Origin: DATKIY01 sp035543875
GTDB lineage: Bacteria; Actinomycetota; Actinomycetes; JAHEKZ01
Direction of reading: 5' to 3'
Assembly: GCA_035543875.1 (NCBI GenBank)
Contig: DATKIY010000116.1
Span: 1-20,990, forward strand
DNA: 20,990 nucleotides
The position numbers were made by a program, and so were the translations under genes. The notes beneath the pieces are model-generated. The model was not told where the DNA came from. It was given only the letters and a program-made list of their open reading frames with translations, and searched no databases. Below are positions 14,926 through 20,990 of this stretch, in pieces (position 1 is the stretch's first letter; every line of letters begins with the position of its first letter).

Positions 14926-17156
14926 GGCACACCGCGTCTTCGACGGCTAACGCGTCGTTGCTGCTTCTTGGTCTGGTTCGAGTTCTCGGTAGCGGCCGGC
15001 AGCCCTGTCTGAGAGTTGCCAGGCAGGCCGTCGTCGCGCGGCAGGTCGATGGTGCCGTCATGCTCGATGGTGGGGAGACCAGCGACTGGTTTCCCGCCCG
15101 GGATGATGGCATTGGCTGGATCTACGTTGAAGCCGTCAACACCGAACAGCGCACGATAGATGGCATTGACGCTCGGCCCGGACGTCCCGGATCCGGTCCC
15201 ACCTTCGGGGACCATCATCAGAACGACGAACTTAGGGTCGTTTGCCGGTGCGTACGAGGCAAACCACGAAGTCGACTGACCAGAGCCGCCCTGGACCTCG
15301 CCAGTACCGGTCTTTGAAGCGATCGGAATCTGGTCAAGGGGGAAGTCGGTGAACTTCCAGGCGGCCGTTCCGACCGTTGTCACGCCCTTCAGGGCGTCTT
15401 GGATGTAGGCAATCGTTTCGTCCGACGCGGGGATCTTGCCTTGTGCCTTTGGTTCGAACTCCTTAACAACTTCACCGCTGGGCGACATAACTGCTTTGGC
15501 TATCTGTGGCTTGTACAAGGTCCCGCCATTAGCGATTGCCGCGTACGCGCGCGCCATCTGCAGCGGGGTAGCCAACATGTCACCTTGGCCGATCGCCGAC
15601 AACACTGCGTCGCCAGCGCGGTACTGGTCGCCATCTGCGCAGAACTCCGGCGCGAACTTCTGGAGGAACGGGTTGTTGCGGTCTTGCGGCGAGGCTCGCT
15701 CGTCGAAGTGACAGTAGTAGTCCTTGTTTTCCGCGTAGTACTGCTTGCGCCATTCGCGGTCAGCGACCCTGCCGGGCGCTTCACCTGGTAGATCGACGCC
15801 AGTAATCGCTCCGAGTCCGAAGCCGTGCGCCGCTTCCGACACGAACTCCTCGGCCCCGGGCTTGGCGTCGTAACCGCCTTCGCGAAGCCACATGTTGTAC
15901 GCCAGCTGGTAGTAGACGGTGTCGCAGGAGTACTCAAGGGCGCCCTTGAACGTCAGGTCGGGGTGTCCCTCCGACTCGAAGTTGCTGAAGTTCTGACCGG
16001 CGACGGTGAGACTGCTAGGGCATGGGTAGGTGTCGTAAAGGGAGTATCCGGCATTGACCGCAGCCGAGGTGCTGACAATTTTGAACGTTGACGCTGGCGC
16101 GTACTGGCCCTGAATGGCTCGGTTGATCAGTGGGACATTCGCTTTTTCGCTCGACAACGCGGCGTACTGCTTGTTGCTAATACCGCCGGTCCAAATACTT
16201 GGGTTATAGGAGGGGTAGCTGGCCATTGCCACTACCCGTCCGGTGTCCGCCTCAAGCACAACGGCAGCACCTGTCCTCGCCTTAAAGGGGACCCCGTTTG
16301 GATCGACCTGGGTGTGCGCTCGCTGGATCGCTGCCTTGAGCTGGTCTTCAACAACCTTCTGGACGTGAGCGTCGATGCTCGTCACCAGATAGTCGCCAGG
16401 TACTGAGTCCTTCTCGGCGACGGTTCCGGTGACATTTCCAGCACTGTCGACAGAAAGCTGCTTTATCCCGGCGCGACCACGTAGGTAGCTGTCATAGACC
16501 TGTTCCAACCCGGCGCGTCCGACCAGGTCCGTACGCGTGTACTGCGCACCCCTGCGCCCGGCATCGCTTTCTTGGGCATCCAGCTCTTCCGCAGTGACCG
16601 GACCGAGGTAGCCAAGAAGGTGAGCGGCGTTGACGCCAAACGGCTTTGGGTAGTCGCGGATGGCAGTCATCTCCGCAGTGACGCCAGGGAAGTCTTCCCT
16701 GCGCTCCATCACCTGGAGCGCGATACCGGGACGAACGTCTTCTGCAACTGGGATGGGTTGGTACGGCGAACCGTTCCAACACACCGGCGGTTCTGGCGCG
16801 TTGGGAGTTCCGCACAGTGTCAGCTGCTTGTCGAGCTTCTTGTAGGTGGTGCCGAGCAACTTCGCGAGCCGCTCTTCAACCGCCTTACCGTCCTTGGGTT
16901 GGTCCAATAGCGTCGAGCGATCCACCGAGACCACGAGTGAGGTGCGGTTTTGCACCAGCGGGCGTCCACGGTCGTCCAGGATTGCCCCACGGACCGCCGG
17001 AGTCACGACCTCGCGGATCTGGTTGTCGGAAGCCGCTTGGGCGTACTCCTCCCCCGACACGACCTGCATGAACCAGAGACGACCAAGCAGCGTCACCAAC
17101 AGCGACAAAACCAGCACCTGGAGAACCACCAGGCGCATGCGGGACCGGTCCGTCAC
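14922..17156 (-). CDS. mrdA: Penicillin-binding protein 2 (class B transpeptidase)
   Basis: The crosslinking partner of RodA. The 744-residue protein has a short cytoplasmic end, one membrane anchor (about 8-30), a dimerisation/pedestal domain (about 50-230) and a transpeptidase domain with the nucleophile motif S356-T-F-K359, S410-C-D412 and K615-T-G617. The tail after about 690 is Pro/Gly rich and ends in a strongly basic stretch (QQRRVSRRRR). Extra cysteines (C115/C126 and C482/C506) could form extracytoplasmic disulfides; this is inference. GTG start at 17156 has AGGAG five bases upstream. Unlike the rest of the cluster it is not coupled to mreD: a 193-base structured gap lies upstream, suggesting separate control of mrdA-rodA. 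Confidence 0.96.
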   Translation of the reverse strand: MTDRSRMRLVVLQVLVLSLLVTLLGRLWFMQVVSGEEYAQAASDNQIREVVTPAVRGAILDDRGRPLVQNRTSLVVSVDRSTLLDQPKDGKAVEERLAKLLGTTYKKLDKQLTLCGTPNAPEPPVCWNGSPYQPIPVAEDVRPGIALQVMERREDFPGVTAEMTAIRDYPKPFGVNAAHLLGYLGPVTAEELDAQESDAGRRGAQYTRTDLVGRAGLEQVYDSYLRGRAGIKQLSVDSAGNVTGTVAEKDSVPGDYLVTSIDAHVQKVVEDQLKAAIQRAHTQVDPNGVPFKARTGAAVVLEADTGRVVAMASYPSYNPSIWTGGISNKQYAALSSEKANVPLINRAIQGQYAPASTFKIVSTSAAVNAGYSLYDTYPCPSSLTVAGQNFSNFESEGHPDLTFKGALEYSCDTVYYQLAYNMWLREGGYDAKPGAEEFVSEAAHGFGLGAITGVDLPGEAPGRVADREWRKQYYAENKDYYCHFDERASPQDRNNPFLQKFAPEFCADGDQYRAGDAVLSAIGQGDMLATPLQMARAYAAIANGGTLYKPQIAKAVMSPSGEVVKEFEPKAQGKIPASDETIAYIQDALKGVTTVGTAAWKFTDFPLDQIPIASKTGTGEVQGGSGQSTSWFASYAPANDPKFVVLMMVPEGGTGSGTSGPSVNAIYRALFGVDGFNVDPANAIIPGGKPVAGLPTIEHDGTIDLPRDDGLPGNSQTGLPAATENSNQTKKQQRRVSRRRRGVP

Positions 17157-17192
17157 TACTTCTCCTGCTCCGATACATCTGAAACTGTTCGC

Positions 17193-17214
17193 TGATCATT
17201 CATCTGAATGATCA
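17193..17214 (-). promoter_or_regulatory. Perfect 10-2-10 inverted repeat, candidate operator upstream of mrdA
   Basis: TGATCATTCA, two bases, then TGAATGATCA: a perfect 22-bp dyad 37 bases before the mrdA start. Each arm contains TGATCA. Size and symmetry suit a dimeric DNA-binding regulator or, in RNA, a hairpin just ahead of the ribosome site. Confidence 0.6.
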
Positions 17215-17221
17215 ATCTTTG

Positions 17222-17247
17222 GTTGATCGTTCCTCAATCTGATCAAC
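17222..17247 (-). promoter_or_regulatory. Inverted repeat GTTGATC / GATCAAC
   Basis: Perfect 7-bp arms separated by 12 bases, adjoining the 22-bp dyad upstream of mrdA and sharing the GATC core. GATCAA at 17210-17215 can instead pair with TTGATC at 17223-17228, so pairings compete. Probably part of the same regulatory region. Confidence 0.45.
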
Positions 17248-17256
17248 ACAAGCGGT

Positions 17257-17280
17257 TCACCACGTTGGTCACCGTGGTGA
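17257..17280 (-). promoter_or_regulatory. Inverted repeat TCACCACG / CGTGGTGA
   Basis: Perfect 8-bp arms with an 8-base centre (TTGGTCAC), about 100 bases before mrdA. The centre TTGGTC can also pair with GACCAA at 17288-17293, an alternative fold. No T-run follows, so it is not an obvious terminator. Confidence 0.5.
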
Positions 17281-17337
17281 TCGACGCGACCAAACCCATT
17301 TCGGTTCCGATTGGCGGGTCATTGCTTGGTAAATGGC

Positions 17338-17357
17338 GAGTGAGCCTGCTCACACTC
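17338..17357 (-). other. Hairpin over the mreD stop codon
   Basis: GAGTGAGC and GCTCACACTC pair over eight bases with one bulge and a very short loop, spanning the mreD stop. It may mark the mRNA end of mreBCD, but it lacks a U-run and is weak evidence for termination. Confidence 0.3.
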
Positions 17358-17862
17358 GGGTCGGATCAACCTCTGTGCGTCGCGCCAACGCCATAACGGC
17401 GGGAATGACGAAGGGCGCTAATAACAGATCGTACAGAACAGTGGCTATCAAACTTGACGTAAAAAGTTCTGCAGTGATGCGTACGTCGCTGAACAGCAAA
17501 CCTATCGCGGTGAATGCCACAACAGCGAACGCACTCAATGCGGCAACCACGGCCACGATCACCACCGCTGATCGGCGGCTGTCCATGCGGGCTTGCCCTG
17601 CCAGGTAGCCCACCAGGCAGAAAACCAGAGCCCAGCGGCCGACCTCGTCAGCAGATGGCGGCATGAGGTCTACCAACAGGCCGGCCCCAAACCCCATGAC
17701 AGCGCCGGCAGTCGGACCGGAGACGATCGCCAGGCCGATCAACACCAAAAGCACCAGGTCTGGGCCATCTCCTGGCAGCGGCAGGGGGTTGATCACCGTG
17801 ACCTGTAGTACCGCCGCGGTCAGGAACAGGAGAACCGTGAGCAAAATGCGGCTGAAGGTCAT
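17350..17862 (-). CDS. mreD: Rod-shape determining membrane protein MreD
   Basis: MreD is an integral membrane protein of the elongation complex that works with MreC to activate PBP2-RodA. The 170-residue protein is almost entirely hydrophobic with about five spans (about 4-24, 36-52, 55-70, 80-90, 98-120 and 135-160 as candidate segments). The pattern LQVTVINPLPLPGDGPDLVLL near the N-terminus (first 20 residues of that stretch) is typical of the family. ATG 17862 overlaps the mreC stop as ATGA, and its weak ribosome site agrees with translational coupling to mreC. It is followed by the 193-base gap before mrdA. Confidence 0.93.
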   Translation of the reverse strand: MTFSRILLTVLLFLTAAVLQVTVINPLPLPGDGPDLVLLVLIGLAIVSGPTAGAVMGFGAGLLVDLMPPSADEVGRWALVFCLVGYLAGQARMDSRRSAVVIVAVVAALSAFAVVAFTAIGLLFSDVRITAELFTSSLIATVLYDLLLAPFVIPAVMALARRTEVDPTRV

Positions 17863-18818
17863 GGTGAGCCTGAGGTCGTTGCTCCAGGGCTCGGCGAAAG
17901 TGAGCTGTTCGGCGGGGTCACGAGCGGCAGCTGGGCCGACGTCGTTGGAGTAGGTGTTGGGACTGGCGGCAACGTGGCGTCTCGCGGCGCTGCGTTGAAG
18001 GGTTCGACCACGACGCCGACTAAGTCGAGTGCAGTGAGATCCGCGAAGGGGTGAACCGTTGCAGTTCGCGTCAGCGCCCCTGGGGTCGACTTGACTGAAA
18101 CCACCTCACCGATCGGCACGCCCGGGACGAATGGCACGTTGTCCTTGCTCCCGGCGGTCACCACAAGGTCGCCTCGCGCTACCTCCGCTTGCGCATCAAG
18201 CAGTCCCAGTTCCATCGGGTCTGCGCCTTGACCGGTGACGTACCCCATCTCGAGCGAGCTCGCCATTCGCGCACCGACCGTAAAAGTCGGATCCGCCATC
18301 AACAACACAGTGGCAGTAGACGGGCCAACCTCGATCACCCGTCCAACGAGTCCGTCACCGTTCAACACCGTCAAGTCAGTGGACAGCCCATCGCGTGTAC
18401 CAGCATCGATCAAAACGGTTCGGGCATAGCCGCGTCCAGCTCCTACCGCAATCACTTGCGCCGGCAGAATCTTGTAGCGACCAAGTCCAGCTATGTTCAG
18501 CAGCTTGTCGAGCTCTTGGACGCGTGACTGGTCGTACTCGTTGGTCAGCAGCTCGCGTTGCAAAGTGTCGTTCTCCGCCTCGAGGTCGTCGATGCGTTGC
18601 TGGTTCGAGTTGATCGATGTCAGTCCGTCGATGAAGTCAGAGACCGGGCTGACCACTGCGGCTGCTGCCCGTTCGATCGGGCCGAGGACACCCTGCGTTG
18701 CGGAACGGGCCTTGTCGAGCAACGAGTTGTCGCCACCGCGAGCATCAATCGTGATGAAGGTAAACGCGGTCAGCAACAGCACCGCAAGCACGATGCGTGT
18801 TCGCCGGGTATCCCTCAT
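17859..18818 (-). CDS. mreC: Rod-shape determining protein MreC
   Basis: MreC is a membrane-anchored periplasmic-face scaffold linking MreB to PBP2. The 319-residue protein has a basic start, one anchor (about 8-24), a coiled coil (about 72-108, with QQRIDDLEAENDTLQREL) and the beta-barrel domain (about 115-272; IDAGTRDGLSTDLTVLNGDGLVGRV in part). The last ~45 residues are Pro/Thr/Ser rich and look disordered. ATG 18818 has no close ribosome site: the only GGAG lies in the 3' arm of a 12-bp hairpin, 17 bases upstream. It therefore appears weakly translated relative to mreB. It overlaps mreD by four bases. Confidence 0.94.
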   Translation of the reverse strand: MRDTRRTRIVLAVLLLTAFTFITIDARGGDNSLLDKARSATQGVLGPIERAAAAVVSPVSDFIDGLTSINSNQQRIDDLEAENDTLQRELLTNEYDQSRVQELDKLLNIAGLGRYKILPAQVIAVGAGRGYARTVLIDAGTRDGLSTDLTVLNGDGLVGRVIEVGPSTATVLLMADPTFTVGARMASSLEMGYVTGQGADPMELGLLDAQAEVARGDLVVTAGSKDNVPFVPGVPIGEVVSVKSTPGALTRTATVHPFADLTALDLVGVVVEPFNAAPRDATLPPVPTPTPTTSAQLPLVTPPNSSLSPSPGATTSGSP

Positions 18819-18833
18819 CAGATGAAATGACGC

Positions 18834-18860
18834 GGCTCCGGCGCTACCAGCGCCGGAGCC
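18834..18860 (-). terminator. Strong hairpin between mreB and mreC (attenuator or mRNA stabiliser)
   Basis: A perfect 12-bp stem GGCTCCGGCGCT / AGCGCCGGAGCC with a 3-base loop fills the 55-base gap, ending 15 bases before the mreC ATG. The bases after it on the minus strand are only mildly T-rich (GCGTCATTTCATC). It could partly end mreB transcripts, protect mreB mRNA from 3' decay, or limit mreC translation by hiding GGAG. Structure is certain, role is inferred. Confidence 0.6.
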
Positions 18861-18873
18861 AGCACGTCAACAA

Positions 18874-19902
18874 TCAGCGGCGCGGCTCGGAAATGAGGAC
18901 CTGCTGCAGTGCCTCGAACTCCTCGACGCACTTGCCGGAACCGTTGGCCACAGAGCTCAGGGGCTCTTCGGCGATCAGGATCGGCATGCCGGTCTCATGG
19001 CGTAGCCGCTCGTCCAGACCCTTAAGAAGTGCGCCGCCACCGGTGAGGACAATTCCGCGGTCCATGATGTCACCGGAGAGTTCGGGCGGGCACTTGTCGA
19101 GCGTGGTCTTGACGGCGTCGACAATCTGGTTAACGGGCTCTTCAAGAGCCTTCCGGATTTCTTCGGCCGACACGACGATGGTTTTGGGCAGACCTGACAC
19201 GAGGTCGCGTCCGCGAATCTCGGCGTGCGGTTCGTCGGGCACGGGGAACGCAGATCCGATGGCCATCTTAATTTCTTCAGAAGTTCGTTCGCCGAGAAGA
19301 AGTGAGTACTCCTTCTTGACGTACTGAATGATGGCGCTGTCGAGCTCGTCGCCGCCGATGCGGATGCTTTGTGCGGTGACGATGCCACCGAGGGAGATGA
19401 CCGCAACCTCAGTAGTGCCGCCGCCGATGTCGACGACCATGTTGCCGGTTGGCTCGTGAACTGGAAGCCCAGAACCAATTGCAGCAGCCATCGGCTCTTC
19501 AATGATGTACACCTTGCGCGCACCGGCCGCGTAACCCGCGTCCTTGACGGCGCGCTGCTCGACACCGGTGATACCGCTCGGGACGCACACAACAATGCGT
19601 GGCTTGGCGAGGTGGCGCCGCTTGTGAACCTTCTGAATGAAGTAGCGGAGCATGCGCTCGGTGGTGTCGAAGTCGGCGATCACACCGTCCTTCAGCGGAC
19701 GGATCGCGACGATGTTGCCCGGTGTGCGCCCAATCATCTTCTTGGCGTCGGCACCGACGGCCAAGATGCCACCGGTGTTCTGGTTGATGGCGACGACCGA
19801 GGGCTCGTTGAGAACGATGCCGCGACCGCGCACATAGACGAGGGTGTTGGCGGTGCCAAGGTCGACCGCCATGTCACGGCCGATAAACGACATGTTGCTC
19901 AT
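18874..19902 (-). CDS. mreB: Rod-shape determining actin homologue MreB
   Basis: MreB forms membrane-bound filaments that guide wall synthesis; in sporulating actinomycetes it mainly serves the spore wall. The 342-residue protein has all actin-fold signatures: DLGTANT (14-20, phosphate 1), VDIGGGTTEV (157-166, phosphate 2), GIVLTGGGALLKGL (283-296, adenosine) and IIEEPMAAAIGSGLP. Two in-frame ATGs are possible, 19902 and 19893; the second gives the common family start MSFIGRDMAVDLGTANT. Neither has a good ribosome site (GGAAGG is 12 bases before 19902). The gene has its own leader after ndk and a strong hairpin after its stop. Confidence 0.97.
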   Translation of the reverse strand: MSNMSFIGRDMAVDLGTANTLVYVRGRGIVLNEPSVVAINQNTGGILAVGADAKKMIGRTPGNIVAIRPLKDGVIADFDTTERMLRYFIQKVHKRRHLAKPRIVVCVPSGITGVEQRAVKDAGYAAGARKVYIIEEPMAAAIGSGLPVHEPTGNMVVDIGGGTTEVAVISLGGIVTAQSIRIGGDELDSAIIQYVKKEYSLLLGERTSEEIKMAIGSAFPVPDEPHAEIRGRDLVSGLPKTIVVSAEEIRKALEEPVNQIVDAVKTTLDKCPPELSGDIMDRGIVLTGGGALLKGLDERLRHETGMPILIAEEPLSSVANGSGKCVEEFEALQQVLISEPRR

Positions 19903-19952
19903 GGAGGGAATGAGCCTTCCGGGTGCGAGGGAAGCGGGGCTACGAACGCCAC

Positions 19953-19958
19953 ATGCTA
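19953..19958 (-). promoter_or_regulatory. Candidate -10 box for mreB
   Basis: TAGCAT fits TANNNT and would start transcription near 19946, leaving a leader of about 44 bases. No convincing -35 lies 16-19 bases upstream. Weak, pattern-only evidence. Confidence 0.3.
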
Positions 19959-19993
19959 CCCGCGCAACACCCCCACAGAAAACCCAAGATCAT

Positions 19994-20042
19994 CCCCCAC
20001 CTTTTCCGGGGGGAACGTCACGTTCACCCCCTTCTATCGGGG
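19994..20042 (-). other. Alternating C-block/G-block inverted repeats between ndk and mreB
   Basis: On the plus strand blocks occur in the order CCCCC (19994-19998), GGGGGG (20008-20013), CCCCC (20027-20031), GGGG (20039-20042). Each block can pair with either neighbour, giving three overlapping hairpins that cannot all form. The central pair encloses a GAACGT-C-ACGTTC dyad (20013-20025). The element lies 53-101 bases after the ndk stop and 92 or more bases before mreB, so it may act in the ndk 3' end or upstream of the mreB promoter. Confidence 0.5.
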
Positions 20043-20094
20043 TCAAACCCATACCCATCCGCGTTCGGACGACGGCCGGGGGCTTCGACAAGGG

Positions 20095-20502
20095 TTAGAG
20101 ACCAGGAAAGAAGAGTGAAATCTCCCGCTTTGCCGACTCTGGTGAGTCCGATCCGTGGACCAAGTTCTCGGTCATCACGTTGGCGAGGTCGCCGCGGATC
20201 GTGCCAGGGGCCGACTTGATGGGATTGGTGACACCCATCATCGTCCGCCAAGCCTCAATCGAATCCGGGCCTTCGATCACGGCGGCGACCAATGGTCCAC
20301 CAGTAATAAATTCGACGAGGTCGCCGAAGAACGGCTTGTCGGCATGCTCGCCGTAGTGCGACTCAGCTGTACTCCGGTCGAGAGTGCGCTGTTCGAGGGC
20401 AACGATCGTGTAGCCCTTGCCCTCGATGCGTTTCAGCACCTCACCAACCAAACCGCGGCGCACCCCGTCGGGCTTGACCAGGACTAACGTGCGTTCACTC
20501 AT
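20095..20502 (-). CDS. ndk: Nucleoside diphosphate kinase
   Basis: Ndk moves the gamma-phosphate from ATP to other nucleoside diphosphates through a phosphohistidine, balancing NTP and dNTP pools. The 135-residue protein has the expected length, the N-terminal TLVLVKPDGV with K10, the SHYGEHADKPFF stretch (48-59), and the active-site NLVHGSDSPESAKREI with H116. ATG 20502 has AAGGAG nine bases upstream. It stands alone between DUF4233 (80-base gap) and mreB (192-base gap), the usual actinobacterial order. Nothing unusual in the protein. Confidence 0.98.
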   Translation of the reverse strand: MSERTLVLVKPDGVRRGLVGEVLKRIEGKGYTIVALEQRTLDRSTAESHYGEHADKPFFGDLVEFITGGPLVAAVIEGPDSIEAWRTMMGVTNPIKSAPGTIRGDLANVMTENLVHGSDSPESAKREISLFFPGL

Positions 20503-20582
20503 GGTGTGGGACTCCTTGAACCGGAATGATGATGACCTGATAGCCGCGCCGGGAAAGTCATACCGGACACAACGCGCGCACC

Positions 20583-20969
20583 CTAACCAGCGGGCGTCGC
20601 TCCGCTCGCCTTGGGGTCGTCAACGCCAGCCCAGCGCTCCGCCCGAAGCTCCTCACCACGACGACCAACGCGCAGGCCGACCGCCCACAACACAGTGAAG
20701 AGTGCACCGAGGATGAACATGGCAGTGACGACAAACCCACTTAGCACCAGCAGCCCCTGCAGCACCCAGCCCACGGCATAACCCCACGGGTACCGCAACA
20801 AGCCGGCGGTGAGTAGGCAAGCCAGCGCGAGTGCAGCGCCACCAAAGCCGGCTGCGGCAGCATCAACGCCACCGAGGTCAATCGCAACGGGAATGGCGAG
20901 GACCACGATGATCGCCTCAAACACCAGGACGCTGGCGGCTATCGCTCGCATCTCACCAGTCTGCCCCAC
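20583..20969 (-). CDS. DUF4233 domain-containing membrane protein
   Basis: A 128-residue protein with about four membrane spans (about 8-30, 38-57, 62-80 and 82-100) and a charged cytoplasmic tail (RVGRRGEELRAERWAGVDDP). Sequence such as AGLLRYPWGYAVGWVLQ and the place next to ndk fit the DUF4233 family, usually encoded directly after folC. Function is unknown. GTG 20969 is the upstream start; ATG 20951 (MRAIAASVLVFEA) matches family starts equally well and neither has a good ribosome site. The 21 bases at the window edge may be the end of folC (a TAG is at 20974-20976), but this is too short to claim. Confidence 0.85.
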   Translation of the reverse strand: MGQTGEMRAIAASVLVFEAIIVVLAIPVAIDLGGVDAAAAGFGGAALALACLLTAGLLRYPWGYAVGWVLQGLLVLSGFVVTAMFILGALFTVLWAVGLRVGRRGEELRAERWAGVDDPKASGATPAG

Positions 20970-20990
20970 GGCACTACAACGCGCGCCATG

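Noticed and set aside
20569..20986. 11-bp direct repeat ACAACGCGCGC at 20569-20579 and 20976-20986 flanking the DUF4233 gene
   Set aside because: Repeats of this length arise by chance many times in 21 kb of GC-rich DNA, and nothing else suggests a mobile unit; the gene is in its conserved position.
1..20990. Hidden defence system, prophage, transposon, CRISPR array or secretion cluster
   Set aside because: Every gene matches a conserved actinobacterial housekeeping order on one strand; no integrase, transposase, spaced repeats or unusual composition was seen.

Overview
The window is a continuous run of housekeeping genes from an actinomycete-type chromosome (Actinomycetota). All 21 genes I can support lie on the minus strand, so they are read from the right edge to the left edge. 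Base composition looks fairly GC-rich by eye (around 60%, not computed). Gene order matches the conserved actinobacterial block (folC) - DUF4233 - ndk - mreBCD - mrdA - rodA ... rne - rplU - rpmA - obgE - proB - proA - nadD - LytR_C protein - rsfS - phosphoglycerate mutase, known for example from Streptomyces. An MreBCD/PBP2/RodA elongation cluster argues against mycobacteria and corynebacteria, which lack MreB. I cannot name the genus.

Layout in transcription order. (1) 20969-20095: a DUF4233 membrane protein and nucleoside diphosphate kinase. (2) 19902-13744: the cell-shape and lateral-wall module mreB, mreC, mreD, mrdA (PBP2), rodA, with 4-nt ATGA overlaps at mreC/mreD and mrdA/rodA and two structured gaps (mreB-mreC and mreD-mrdA). 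(3) 13614-10898: a TIGR03960-type radical SAM protein and its TIGR03936 (DUF2344) partner, joined by a TAATG overlap; function unknown. (4) 10785-8221: RNase E/G with a long disordered N-terminal extension. (5) 8093-7515: ribosomal proteins L21 and L27, closed by a strong hairpin. (6) 7378-3119: obgE-proB overlap, a small conserved-looking gene, then proA. This joins a ribosome-assembly GTPase to proline synthesis. (7) 3014-1: a 51-residue membrane protein missing from simple length-filtered gene lists, nadD, a membrane-anchored degenerate LCP/LytR_C protein, rsfS, and a truncated histidine phosphatase.

No phage, transposon, CRISPR, tRNA, rRNA or defence system was seen, and no gap exceeds 300 bases. 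The most interesting material is non-coding: related ~10-bp-period A-tract repeats in two separate leaders (upstream of obgE, where they build the likely promoter, and upstream of the radical SAM gene); a cluster of TGATCA sites and inverted repeats between mreD and mrdA; alternating C-block/G-block sequences between ndk and mreB that can pair in mutually exclusive ways; and apparently leaderless -10 boxes just before proA and nadD. I do not see an evident new multi-gene system. The best uncharacterised protein candidates are the TIGR03960/TIGR03936 pair and the two small unknown genes in the pro/nad region.
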